Origin: Pseudomonadota bacterium
GTDB taxonomy: Bacteria; Pseudomonadota; Gammaproteobacteria; Xanthomonadales; Xanthomonadaceae
Length of the DNA: 17,935 nt
Direction of reading: 5' to 3'
NCBI GenBank assembly: GCA_023395465.1
Contig: JAEWZE010000059.1
Span: 1-17,935, forward strand
The translations under genes were made by a program, and so were the position numbers. The notes under the pieces are model-generated. The model was not told the DNA's origin and made no database searches. It was given only the letters and a program-made list of their open reading frames with translations. Position 1 is the stretch's first letter. Every line of letters begins with the position of its first letter. Shown here in pieces: positions 1-7,348 of the stretch.

Positions 1-90
1 ACGGCCGTGGAAGGACGGCCCTTGGGTGGCGGACTTCAGCGTGACGGCCTCGGGCTTGGGCGTCAGCTGCGCGGCAAGGCGCTCGACAAC
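1..90 (-). CDS. Possible 5' part of the next leftward gene, product unknown
   Basis: After the heme O synthase stop, one minus-strand frame stays open to the window edge, and about 26 of its 30 codons end in G or C, as in the real genes here. The frame directly follows a stop codon at 93-91. It contains no ATG, GTG or TTG start; only a CTG around 66-64 could serve. The translated piece includes LTPKPEAVTLKSAT and matches nothing I recognise. In Pseudomonas a SCO1/SenC gene follows this cluster, but this stretch has no signal anchor or copper motif, so I do not call it that. It could be chance. Confidence 0.2.
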
Positions 91-95
91 TCACC

Positions 96-1031
96 TCAGT
101 CCACGCGCTCCAGCTCGAACGCCTGCAGCGGCGACGGATCCAGCCACGGCAGCAGCCAGTGGTCGACCAGCAGGAAGGCGAACAGCGCCATCAGGTAGAC
201 CACCGAATAGTTGAAGACCTTCATCGCGAACAGTTCGTCCGGCGGATCGAGCAGGCGCCAGGCGTACCAGAGGAAGGCCAGGCCCAGCACCACCGCGCCG
301 CCGAGGTAGAACAGCCCGCTCATGCCGACCGCCACCGGCAGCACCGTCACCACGCACAGCAGCACGGTGTAGAGCAGGATCTGCCAGCGCGTGTATTCCA
401 CGCCGTGGGTCACCGGCAGCATCGGCACCAGCGCGCGCGCGTAGTCGTCGCGGCGGAAGATCGCCAGCGCCCAAAAGTGCGGCGGCGTCCAGACGAAGAT
501 GATCAGCACCAGCAGCAGCGCGTGCGCCCAGTCCCACTGGCCCTGCATGCCGGTCACCGCGGCCCAGCCCAGCAGCGGCGGCGCGGCGCCGGCGATGCCG
601 CCGATCACGATGTTCTGCGGCGTGGCGCGCTTGAGGAAGCCGGTGTAGATGACCGCGTAGCCGATCAGCGAGGCGAAGGTGAGCGCGGCGGTCAGCGGAT
701 TGACCAGCGCGACCAGGATCGCCATCGACAGCGCGCCCAGGAACACCGCGAACGCCAGCACCTGGCCGGGCTTGAGCGCGCCGGTGGCGAGCGGGCGGTC
801 GGCGGTGCGCACCATCACCTTGTCGATGCGCTGGTCGATCAGGTGGTTGATGGCGGCGGCCGAGGCCGCGGCCAGCCAGATGCCGAACAGGCCGAACACG
901 GTTTCGCGCAGCGGCGGCAGGCCGGGCACGGCCAGGAACATGCCCACCAGCGCGGTGAACACGATCAGCGCGACCACGCGCGGCTTGGTCAGCGTCCAGT
1001 ACTGGCGCCAGGTCGGAAGCGCGGGGCTCAT
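96..1031 (-). CDS. ctaB/cyoE: Protoheme IX farnesyltransferase (heme O synthase)
   Basis: This 311-residue membrane enzyme of the UbiA prenyltransferase family adds a farnesyl group to heme b, giving heme O, the precursor of heme a for the oxidase encoded upstream. The aspartate-rich motif NHLIDQRID lies at residues 62-70 (N62, D66, D70) and is followed by TADRPLATG at 76-84. The family block TPQNIVIGGIAGAAPPLLGW is at 137-156, and the second active-site loop WTPPHFWALA at 181-190 leads into RRDDY. Many hydrophobic segments fit the usual multi-helix fold, and the length is normal. The gene is the last of the leftward cluster, 63 bases after heme A synthase, which uses its product. The name cyoE is also used in bo3 quinol oxidase operons; here the aa3 context favours ctaB. 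Confidence 0.96.
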   Translation of the reverse strand: MSPALPTWRQYWTLTKPRVVALIVFTALVGMFLAVPGLPPLRETVFGLFGIWLAAASAAAINHLIDQRIDKVMVRTADRPLATGALKPGQVLAFAVFLGALSMAILVALVNPLTAALTFASLIGYAVIYTGFLKRATPQNIVIGGIAGAAPPLLGWAAVTGMQGQWDWAHALLLVLIIFVWTPPHFWALAIFRRDDYARALVPMLPVTHGVEYTRWQILLYTVLLCVVTVLPVAVGMSGLFYLGGAVVLGLAFLWYAWRLLDPPDELFAMKVFNYSVVYLMALFAFLLVDHWLLPWLDPSPLQAFELERVD

Positions 1032-1094
1032 CGTGGTGTCGGCCGATGACGGGCGAAGGCGCGGGTGGCGTGTGCTTGCATCATGTCGGCCGCC

Positions 1095-2285
1095 TCAGTC
1101 CGGACGCCGCAGGCGGGCCAGCAGCGAGACCAGGGTGAACAGCAGCAGCGCCGCGCCGCCGTTGTGCAGCACCGCCACCGGCAGCGGCAGCGGCAGCTTG
1201 ACGTTGAGCACGCCCAGCAGCACCTGCGCGAGCGTCAGCAGCGCCAGCACCACCGCCCAGGCGCGCAGGCCGGGGGTGCGCATCGCGCGCCAGGACAGCA
1301 GACACAGCATGGCCGCGGCGACCACCGCGAACAGCCGGTGCGCCATCTGGATCGCGATGCGCGAGGCGCCGTCGAGCACGCCGCCTTCGTAGTCCGCGCC
1401 GACGCCGCGCCACAGCACGAAGCCTTCGCTGAAATCCGACGGCGGCCACCATTGGCCGACGCAGCGCGGGAAATCCATGTAGTGGTGCTGCGCGGTGGTC
1501 CAGCCACCGGCGCCGCAGGCCAGCGCGGCATAGTTGGCACTCACCCAGCCGCCGAGGGCGATCTGCACGCCCAGCACCGCGATCGCCGCCAGCAGCCAGC
1601 GCCGCAGCACGGTGGCGTCGGCCAGCACCACCGGCAGGTGGGTCGCGCGCCAGGCCATCCAGGTCAGCAGCGAGAAGGTGAGCATTCCGCCGAGCAGGTG
1701 GCCCATCACGATCACCGGCTTGAGCAGCAGGGTCACCGTCCACTTGCCCAGCAGCGCCTGGAAGATCACCACCGCCAGGGTCAGCGCGCCCGCGCGCGCC
1801 AGGTCCACGTTCGACCAGCGCAGCGCGGCGACCAGCAGCAGGCCCTCGCCCAGCGCGGCCACCGCCAGCGCCGGCACGATGTGGCCCTGCATGTACAGCG
1901 GGATCGCCGCGGCCACCAGCGCCGATGCCCCCAGCACCAGGGCCAGGCCGTGGCGACGGCGGCGCACGGCCAGCAGCGCCAGCGCCAGCACCAGCACGCC
2001 CAGGCTCGCGGCCAGGTGGCGGTGCACCTGCTCGCGCCAGGCCTTGTCGGTCTCGAACGGACGGATCGCGCTGGCGGCGTGGTCGCTCACCTCCTGCGCG
2101 GCCTGCGGCCAGGTGGCGCGGCCGTAGCAGGTCGGCCAGTCCGGGCAGCTCAGGCCGGCATCGGACAGGCGCACGAAGGCGCCGAACACGATCACGCCCA
2201 GGGTCAGGGCGACGGCGAGCCAGGCGATCCGGTGGAAATGCCGGTACACCTGCGGCCGTGAGGGAGTGGAGGAAGGAGACGTCAT
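1095..2285 (-). CDS. ctaA: Heme A synthase, COX15/CtaA family
   Basis: This 396-residue inner-membrane enzyme oxidises the C8 methyl of heme O to a formyl group, giving heme a. VRLSDAGLSCPDWPTCYG (residues 38-55) is the family signature, with the Cys pair C47/C53. Four histidines lie in the expected helices: H88 (EQVHRH), H196 (GHLLGG), H316 (QMAHRL) and H374 (VLHNGG). These fit the four conserved heme-ligand histidines of the family. GGWVSANYAALAC sits at 245-257. An upstream extension of this frame exists, but the ATG at 2285 overlaps the previous stop as ATGA, which indicates translational coupling and fixes the start. Heme O synthase follows, so the two heme a enzymes are adjacent. Confidence 0.95.
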   Translation of the reverse strand: MTSPSSTPSRPQVYRHFHRIAWLAVALTLGVIVFGAFVRLSDAGLSCPDWPTCYGRATWPQAAQEVSDHAASAIRPFETDKAWREQVHRHLAASLGVLVLALALLAVRRRRHGLALVLGASALVAAAIPLYMQGHIVPALAVAALGEGLLLVAALRWSNVDLARAGALTLAVVIFQALLGKWTVTLLLKPVIVMGHLLGGMLTFSLLTWMAWRATHLPVVLADATVLRRWLLAAIAVLGVQIALGGWVSANYAALACGAGGWTTAQHHYMDFPRCVGQWWPPSDFSEGFVLWRGVGADYEGGVLDGASRIAIQMAHRLFAVVAAAMLCLLSWRAMRTPGLRAWAVVLALLTLAQVLLGVLNVKLPLPLPVAVLHNGGAALLLFTLVSLLARLRRPD

Positions 2286-2851
2286 CGCAGCTTGAGCAGG
2301 CGGGCCATGTCGGTGCGCAGGTGGCCCGGGTCGAACCCGGGAGCGTAGCGCAGGATCACGAAGCCGTTGGGATCGATCACGTAGACCGGCGTGCCCGCCG
2401 GATCGCGCTGCCGCGGCAGCCCGGCGAGCAGGGCCGGATCGGGTTCGAGTTCGCGCCAGGCGGCGTTGCGCTGCACGCCGTCCGGCGCCGCGCCGATCCA
2501 GAGGATGTGCACGTGGTCGGCGCGATGGGTGAACAGCTGCCAGACCGTGTCGAGCTGCTGCGAGAGCTGCACGCATTCGCTGGTGCAGCCGGCCTGCGGC
2601 GCGACAGCGATGCGCCAGGTGCGCTCGGCCGGGTTCCAGGGATAGTCGCCGCCGGCCTGCAGCCGCGGCACCAGCGGGCGCAGGTCGCCCGGCGGGTCGA
2701 GCAGCTCGCCGTGGTTCTTCATGCCCTCGGGGCGCCAGCCGGAGAAGCGCAGGGCGCCGGCGACGATCGCGCTGCCGAGGAACAGCACGACGACCAGGAT
2801 CAGCATGCCGCGGTTGCGGCCGCGCTGCTGCGGGGAAACGGGAGCATTCAT
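2282..2851 (-). CDS. Membrane-anchored SCO/thioredoxin-like protein of the oxidase cluster
   Basis: The 189-residue protein has one N-terminal membrane anchor (about residues 15-35) and a periplasmic domain. GCTSEC at 88-93 places C89 and C93 with the C-x3-C spacing of SCO1/SenC copper proteins. The C-terminal part TPVYVIDPNGFVILRYAPG (154-172) resembles the late strand of the SCO/thioredoxin fold. The conserved copper-binding histidine that SCO proteins carry just before that strand is not visible, so canonical copper delivery is doubtful. A thiol-redox role in oxidase assembly is my inference. The ORF overlaps SURF1 upstream and ctaA downstream by ATGA on both sides, so all three are translationally coupled. 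A hypothetical gene holds the same place in Pseudomonas (PA0111, from memory). Confidence 0.85.
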   Translation of the reverse strand: MNAPVSPQQRGRNRGMLILVVVLFLGSAIVAGALRFSGWRPEGMKNHGELLDPPGDLRPLVPRLQAGGDYPWNPAERTWRIAVAPQAGCTSECVQLSQQLDTVWQLFTHRADHVHILWIGAAPDGVQRNAAWRELEPDPALLAGLPRQRDPAGTPVYVIDPNGFVILRYAPGFDPGHLRTDMARLLKLR

Positions 2852-3570
2852 CGGCGGAACCGGAAAGTCAGGACAAGGGCGGTGGCGAGCACGGCCGCGG
2901 CCAGCCCGAACCACTGCACCGCGTAGCCCAGGTGCTTCTGCGGCGGCAGGGTATTGGGCAGCACGTCGAGGTCGCGCGCATGGCCGATGGGCAGCGCCGG
3001 ATCGAGCTTGAGCACGCGCGCCGGCAGGCGCTCCAGGCCCAGCAGCGCGGGCAGGCCGGGCGCGTCCAGGCGCACGGCCAGCACGTCGCCGCCCGGCGTG
3101 GCGGTGGACAGGCCGTCGGCCAGCCCGGCCGATGGCGGCGGCGCCAGCAGTCCCTGCACGCGCTGCGGACCGGGGATGGCGGCGGGCTGCGGCATGGTGC
3201 GGTCGCCGGGCAGCGGCAGCCAGCCCAGTTCGACCAGCAGCGGTTCGGCGCCGTCGGGCGCGAAGGCGCGGTACACGCGCACGCCGGGGCGGCCGCCGCG
3301 CTGCTGGTTGTCCAGCAGCACCGCGGGCGCGTCGAGGAAATGGCCGCCGCCCTGCGCCCAGTCGAAATCGCGGGCGCGCGCCGGATCGGCGGCCGCGGCC
3401 AGCGACAGCGGCTGGCGTTGCTGCAGCGTCGCGGCGACCTGGTCGAGCATCGCCTGCTTCTCGTCCATGCGGCCGAGCTGCCAGCGGCCGAGCGCCGCGA
3501 ACAGCACCGCCAGCACCAGCGCCAGGCTCCAGCCCAGCAGCCATGTGCCGCGCCGGCTCACGCCTGCCAT
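2848..3570 (-). CDS. SURF1 family cytochrome oxidase assembly protein
   Basis: This 240-residue protein has the SURF1 layout: one membrane helix near each end (about 10-28 and 218-236) and a periplasmic domain between. Visible family motifs are LGRWQLGR (27-34), LLDNQQRGGRPGVRVYRAF (85-103), VELGWLP (113-119) and HLGYAVQWFGLA (213-224). SURF1 helps put heme a into subunit I. The gene heads the heme and assembly half of the locus, and its stop overlaps the next start by four bases. The Shine-Dalgarno match is weak. The 56-base gap to the divergent DUF2909 gene is short, so any promoter must lie there or inside its neighbour. Confidence 0.95.
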   Translation of the reverse strand: MAGVSRRGTWLLGWSLALVLAVLFAALGRWQLGRMDEKQAMLDQVAATLQQRQPLSLAAAADPARARDFDWAQGGGHFLDAPAVLLDNQQRGGRPGVRVYRAFAPDGAEPLLVELGWLPLPGDRTMPQPAAIPGPQRVQGLLAPPPSAGLADGLSTATPGGDVLAVRLDAPGLPALLGLERLPARVLKLDPALPIGHARDLDVLPNTLPPQKHLGYAVQWFGLAAAVLATALVLTFRFRR

Positions 3571-3588
3571 GCGATGGCCTGCGATAAT
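3560..3588 (+). promoter_or_regulatory. Likely extended -10 promoter for the DUF2909 gene
   Basis: The plus strand has TGCGATAAT at 3580-3588, an extended -10 element (TGn followed by GATAAT), 38 bases before the ATG at 3627. The -35 position near 3560-3565 matches poorly, which is usual for extended -10 promoters. It overlaps the first codons of SURF1 on the other strand. A GGATCAGG stretch just before the ATG could act as ribosome binding site. Confidence 0.5.
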
Positions 3589-3626
3589 GCCCGCGACGGG
3601 CGCACGCCGCGCTTCCGGATCAGGTC

Positions 3627-3857
3627 ATGAACGATTCGCTGAAAATCCTGGTGGTGGTCGCCTTCCTGGCGCTGATCCTGTGGAACCTCGGCGCGGGGCT
3701 GTACTACATGCTCTCCGACAAGGGCCAGAGCAAGCGCACCGTCAATGCGCTGACCAAGCGCATCATCCTGTCGATCGCGCTGATCCTGCTGGTGGTGCTG
3801 GCCAACTACATGGGCTGGATCGAGTTCCACGGCGTGGGTCGAAATCCGAACCCGTGA
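3627..3857 (+). CDS. DUF2909 twin transmembrane protein
   Basis: A 76-residue protein with two hydrophobic helices (about 6-28 and 45-63) joined by a charged loop SDKGQSKRTVNALTKR. The length, the two-helix form and the position beside oxidase subunit III fit DUF2909, a small family of unknown function that accompanies aa3 oxidase genes in Pseudomonas and Xanthomonas relatives. It is read opposite to every other gene of the locus, with its own apparent promoter. A role in oxidase assembly or stability is suggested only by context. The C-terminal tail VGRNPNP runs almost into a duplicated 34-base intergenic sequence. Confidence 0.88.
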   Translation: MNDSLKILVVVAFLALILWNLGAGLYYMLSDKGQSKRTVNALTKRIILSIALILLVVLANYMGWIEFHGVGRNPNP

Positions 3858-3859
3858 CT

Positions 3860-3934
3860 CGGGATGACCAGCCTGCGGCTGTTGTGAGGCGTTCGGGATG
3901 ACCAGCCTGCGGCTGTTGTGAGGCGTTCGGGATT
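3860..3934. repeat. 34-base perfect tandem duplication
   Basis: A 34-base unit beginning CGGGATGACCAGCC occurs at 3860-3893 and again, identical, at 3894-3927; a third start (CGGGATT) follows at 3928-3934. It begins two bases after the DUF2909 stop. Perfect identity suggests a recent duplication. No coding function is seen. Confidence 0.9.
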
Positions 3935-3948
3935 CGCAAAAGCGCGAA

Positions 3949-3980
3949 AGCGCCGGTGGCCCGGCGCTCTCCTGCAGGAG
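3949..3980. terminator. Possible bidirectional terminator hairpins between convergent genes
   Basis: AGCGCCGG and CCGGCGCT form a perfect 8-bp stem around the loop TGGC (3949-3968). It is followed at once by the 12-base perfect palindrome CTCCTGCAGGAG (3969-3980). The place is right, between the end of DUF2909 (plus) and the end of subunit III (minus). There is no T-run, so intrinsic termination is uncertain. Confidence 0.4.
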
Positions 3981-4010
3981 GATCGGGCGGTCGGCGGCTT
4001 GTCCGATTCC

Positions 4011-4033
4011 CGATTCCCGAATCCCGTATCCCG
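4011..4033. repeat. CCCGATT-type heptamer repeats
   Basis: Seven-base units of the form CCGATTC / CCGAATC / CCGTATC run in tandem just before the end of subunit III on the minus strand. The same kind of array, as CCCGACT, occurs at about 15168-15203. Arrays of this kind are scattered between genes in xanthomonads. Confidence 0.7.
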
Positions 4034-4036
4034 GCT

Positions 4037-4936
4037 TCAAAGCACGTAGACGAACAGGAACAGCCCCAGCCACACCACGTCCACGAAGTGCCAGTACCAG
4101 GCCACCGCCTCGAACGCGAAGTGGTTTTCCTTGGTGAAATGGCCCTTGGCGCAGCGCAGCCAGATGATGGCCAGCATGATCGTGCCCAGGGTGACGTGCG
4201 CACCGTGGAAGCCGGTGAGCATGAAGAAGGTCGAGCCGTAGATGCCCGAACCCATCGTCAGGTTGAGGTCGCGGTAGGCGTGGACGTATTCCTCGATCTG
4301 GAAGAACAGGAACACGCAGCCCAGCAGCACGGTCGCGCCCAGGAACACCAGCAGCTTGGTGCGCTCGCCGGCCTTGAGGGCGTGGTGGGCGATGGTGACG
4401 GTGATGCCCGAGGTGAGCAGGATCAGGGTGTTGAGCAGCGGCAGGCCCCAGGCCGGGATGGTCTGGAACTGCCCGCCCACGGTGCCCGGGCCGCTGCTCG
4501 GCCAGGCCGAGCTGAAGCCTTCCCACAGCAGGTAGTTGGTGGCCACGCCGTCGCCGGCGCCGCCCAGCCACGGCAGCGCGAACTGGCGGGCGTAGAACAG
4601 CGCGCCGAAGAACGCGGCGAAGAACATCACTTCCGAGAAGATGAACCACACCATCCCCATGCGGAACGAGACGTCGACCTGCTTGTTGTAGTAGCCCGAC
4701 ACCGACTCGAGGATCACGTCGGCGAACCACTTGAACAGGATGAAGGCCAGCGACGCCACGCCGACGAAGAACACCGACCGGCCCCAGCTGACCTCGTTGA
4801 ACCAGCTGGCCAGGCCGAGCATGGCGACGAACAGCGCCACCGAGGCGAACAGCGGCCACTTGCTGTGGTGCGGCACGAAATACACGTTCGGGTCGCTGCC
4901 GTGAGGGGCTGTGGTGTCGGCGTGGGCCTGGGCCAT
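4037..4936 (-). CDS. ctaE/coxC: Cytochrome c oxidase subunit III
   Basis: This 299-residue subunit of the aa3 oxidase has the seven-helix profile of COX3. It shows HHSKWPLF near 23-30, the helix FIFSEVMFFAAFFGALFYAR (98-117) with the conserved glutamate E102, the TSGITVTIAHHAL stretch, GFHGAHV, and the C-terminal signature FEAVAWYWHFVDVVW (275-289). Subunit III stabilises the core and its proton uptake in the inner membrane. It follows ctaG with a 27-base gap. The start at 4936 gives the usual short polar N-terminus, although no strong Shine-Dalgarno is visible. It is the last structural gene; a convergent boundary with repeats follows. Confidence 0.97.
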   Translation of the reverse strand: MAQAHADTTAPHGSDPNVYFVPHHSKWPLFASVALFVAMLGLASWFNEVSWGRSVFFVGVASLAFILFKWFADVILESVSGYYNKQVDVSFRMGMVWFIFSEVMFFAAFFGALFYARQFALPWLGGAGDGVATNYLLWEGFSSAWPSSGPGTVGGQFQTIPAWGLPLLNTLILLTSGITVTIAHHALKAGERTKLLVFLGATVLLGCVFLFFQIEEYVHAYRDLNLTMGSGIYGSTFFMLTGFHGAHVTLGTIMLAIIWLRCAKGHFTKENHFAFEAVAWYWHFVDVVWLGLFLFVYVL

Positions 4937-4963
4937 GGCGAATAAGTCCGGTTCTGCGGTGGG

Positions 4964-5545
4964 TCAGGGTGCCGAATGCGGCACGGTGGACGACGGCGCG
5001 GCCGCGGCGAGGCGGTCGGTGAGCACGTCGTTCTTGAAGAAGGTGTACGACAGGGTGATGGTCTTCACGTCCGGCGGCAGGGCCGGATCGACGATGAAAC
5101 GCACCGGCAGGTCGCGCGTCTCGCCGGCCTGCAGGGTCTGGGCAGTGAAGCAGAAGCACTCGGTCTTGCTGAAGTAGCCCGAGGCGCGCGCCGGCGCCAC
5201 CGATGGCGTCGCGCTGCCCACCACCGCGGACTGGCTGTTGTTGTGCGCGGCGTAGGTCGCCTCGTACTGCTCGCCCACGCGCACGCGCATGCGCGTCTCG
5301 TTGGGCTGGAAGCCCCAGGGCAGCTTGGAGTTCACCGAGCCGTCGAACTCGACCGTCACCCAGCGCTCGACCGGCACCGCCGCGGCGGTGGCCGAGGCGT
5401 CGGCGGCGCTGTTGTCCAGGCGGATGCCGAACACCTTCTCGCAGGCGATGCGGTACAGCGGCACCAGCGAAAACGTGAACGCGAACGCGCCCAGCGAGAT
5501 CGCGGCCAGCTTGAGGATGCCCTTGTTGGACACGCCCGCGCTCAT
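4964..5545 (-). CDS. ctaG: Cytochrome c oxidase assembly protein CtaG/Cox11 (copper chaperone)
   Basis: This 193-residue Cox11-family protein delivers copper to the CuB site of subunit I. One membrane helix at about 11-31 is followed by PLYRIACEKVFG with the conserved C35. The periplasmic beta domain carries the copper motif CFCF, with C130 and C132 after ASGYFSKTE. The later motif FIVDPALPPDVKTITLSYTFF is also typical. The start at 5545 overlaps the stop of the small ORF upstream as ATGA, so the genes are coupled. This name refers to the Cox11-type CtaG, not the unrelated Bacillus CtaG. Confidence 0.96.
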   Translation of the reverse strand: MSAGVSNKGILKLAAISLGAFAFTFSLVPLYRIACEKVFGIRLDNSAADASATAAAVPVERWVTVEFDGSVNSKLPWGFQPNETRMRVRVGEQYEATYAAHNNSQSAVVGSATPSVAPARASGYFSKTECFCFTAQTLQAGETRDLPVRFIVDPALPPDVKTITLSYTFFKNDVLTDRLAAAAPSSTVPHSAP

Positions 5546-5685
5546 CGCCCGATCACCCCCGAGGCGATGAAGGCCACGTACACCGCCAGCGCGATGCCCC
5601 CGAACCCCCGCGCCGTGCGCACGGCGCGGCGGCGCCGTTGCGCAAGCTCGTCGTCGGGACGGTCGGGGCGGTTCATCACCAGCAT
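5542..5685 (-). CDS. Small single-pass membrane protein between subunit I and CtaG
   Basis: A 47-residue ORF fills the gap between subunit I and ctaG. It starts two bases after the subunit I stop and ends in a 4-base ATGA overlap with ctaG. The N-terminus is polar and basic (PDRPDDELAQRRRRAVR), followed by one hydrophobic helix at about 29-45 (GGIALAVYVAFIASGVI). A second in-frame ATG at 5676 would give 44 residues. The tight coupling on both sides and coding-like codon use support a real gene. Small proteins in this place are sometimes annotated as cytochrome oxidase small assembly protein; function here is by context only. Confidence 0.78.
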   Translation of the reverse strand: MLVMNRPDRPDDELAQRRRRAVRTARGFGGIALAVYVAFIASGVIGR

Positions 5686-5687
5686 GC

Positions 5688-7322
5688 TCAGTGGCTGACG
5701 TCGCCGTGCGCCAGGTCGCCGTCGCGGATGACCGGGGGCGTGGCGAAGGTGTGGTGCGGCGCCGGCGACGGCACGGTCCACTCCAGCCCGCGCGCCGAAT
5801 CCCAGGCCCGCGCCGGGGCGATGGCGCCCTTCTTCAGCGAGTGGAACAGGATGCCGAACATCAGGAAGGGCGTGGCGAACATGCCGAACGCGCCGATCGA
5901 GCTGACCAGGTTCCAGTCGGCGAACACCACGTTGTAGTCCGGGATGCGGCGCGGCATGCCGGCCAGGCCCAGGAAGTGCTGCGGGAAGAACAGCAGGTTG
6001 ACGAACACCATGGTCCACCAGAAGTGGAACTTGGCCAGCGCCTCGCTGTACATGCGCCCGGTCCACTTCGGCCACCAGTAGTAGACCGCGGCGATGATGC
6101 CGAACAGCGCGCCGGTCACCAGCACGTAGTGGAAGTGCGCCACCACGAAGTAGGTGTCGTGGTACTGGAAGTCCGCAGGCACGATCGCCAGCATCAGGCC
6201 GGAGAAGCCGCCGATCGAGAACAGCACCACGAACGCGATCGACCACAGCATCGGCGCTTCGAAGCTGATCGAGCCGCGCCACATCGTGGTGACCCAGTTG
6301 AACACCTTCACGCCGGTCGGGATCGCGATCAGCATCGTCGCGAACATGAAGTAGATCTCGCCGCCCAGCGGCATGCCCACCGTGAACATGTGATGGGCCC
6401 ACACGATGAACGACAGGAACGCGATCGCCGCGGTGGCGTACACCATCGCCTGGTAGCCGAACAGCGGCTTGCGGCTGAAGGTCGGGATGATCTCGCTGAC
6501 CACGCCGAAGGCGGGCAGGATCATGATGTAGACCTCGGGATGGCCGAAGAACCAGAAGATATGCTGGTACATCACCGGGTCGCCGCCGCCGGCCGCGTTG
6601 AAGAACGAGGTGGCGAAGAACTTGTCGGTGAGCAGCATCGTCACCGCGCCGGCCAGCACCGGCATCACCGCGATCAGCAGGAAGGCGGTGATCAGCCAGG
6701 TCCAGCAGAAGATCGGCATCTTGAGCAGGTCGATGCCGGGCGCACGCATGTTGAGCACGGTGGCGATGATGTTGATCGCGCCCATGATCGAGCTGATGCC
6801 CATCATGTGGATGGCGAAGATCGCGAACGCGGTGGCGTAGCCGCCCTGCAGCGACAGCGGCGGATACAGGGTCCAGCCGCCGGCGGGGCCGCCGCCGGGC
6901 AGGAACAGGGTCATCAGCAGCAGCGCGAAGGCGAACGGCATGATCCAGAAGGACCAGTTGTTCATGCGCGGCAGGGCCATGTCGGGCGCGCCGATCTGCA
7001 GCGGGATCATCCAGTTGGCCAGGCCGACGAAGGCCGGCATGACGCCGCCGAAGATCATGACCAGCGCGTGCACCGTGGTCATCTGGTTGAAGAAGTGCGG
7101 GCTGACGTGCTGCAGGCCCGGCACCATCAGCTCCAGGCGGATCATCACGCTCATCGCCGCGCCGATGATGAACATCACGAAGGAGAACAGCAGGTACAGC
7201 GTGCCGATGTCCTTGTGGTTCGTGGAGAAGAACCAGCGGTCGATGAACGACTGCCTGTGGCCGTGGTCGTCGTGGTGGACGTGCCCGTGGGGCGCGGCGG
7301 CGGGGATGGTCTGCGTGGACAT
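5688..7322 (-). CDS. ctaD/coxA: Cytochrome c oxidase subunit I (aa3 type)
   Basis: This 544-residue catalytic subunit of the heme-copper oxidase reduces O2 at the heme a3/CuB centre and pumps protons. All key residues are visible: H85 (TTVHALVM, heme a), the GHPEVY block with CuB ligand H261, E263 and the cross-linked Y265, the CuB pair H310/H311 (WAHHMFTVGM), and H396/H398 in VAHFHYV for hemes a3 and a. D-channel D114 (GAPDMALPRMNNW) and K-channel K339 (PTGVKVFNW) identify a type A oxidase. The N-terminus is His-rich (HGHVHHDDHGH, 12-22), ahead of the conserved WFFSTNHKDIGTLYLLF. The gene lies 26 bases after subunit II. Confidence 0.98.
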   Translation of the reverse strand: MSTQTIPAAAPHGHVHHDDHGHRQSFIDRWFFSTNHKDIGTLYLLFSFVMFIIGAAMSVMIRLELMVPGLQHVSPHFFNQMTTVHALVMIFGGVMPAFVGLANWMIPLQIGAPDMALPRMNNWSFWIMPFAFALLLMTLFLPGGGPAGGWTLYPPLSLQGGYATAFAIFAIHMMGISSIMGAINIIATVLNMRAPGIDLLKMPIFCWTWLITAFLLIAVMPVLAGAVTMLLTDKFFATSFFNAAGGGDPVMYQHIFWFFGHPEVYIMILPAFGVVSEIIPTFSRKPLFGYQAMVYATAAIAFLSFIVWAHHMFTVGMPLGGEIYFMFATMLIAIPTGVKVFNWVTTMWRGSISFEAPMLWSIAFVVLFSIGGFSGLMLAIVPADFQYHDTYFVVAHFHYVLVTGALFGIIAAVYYWWPKWTGRMYSEALAKFHFWWTMVFVNLLFFPQHFLGLAGMPRRIPDYNVVFADWNLVSSIGAFGMFATPFLMFGILFHSLKKGAIAPARAWDSARGLEWTVPSPAPHHTFATPPVIRDGDLAHGDVSH

Positions 7323-7348
7323 AGGGCGGTCTAGCCTTCGGTATTCGA

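Noticed and set aside
159..1049. Long plus-strand frames opposite ctaB (296 residues) and ctaA (398 residues)
   Set aside because: They are antisense shadows of high-GC genes: His/Gln/Arg-rich translations with no domain, while the minus strand carries full family motifs.
5691..7334. 547-residue plus-strand frame opposite subunit I
   Set aside because: Antisense shadow, rich in His, Arg and Gln, against a perfect subunit I on the minus strand.
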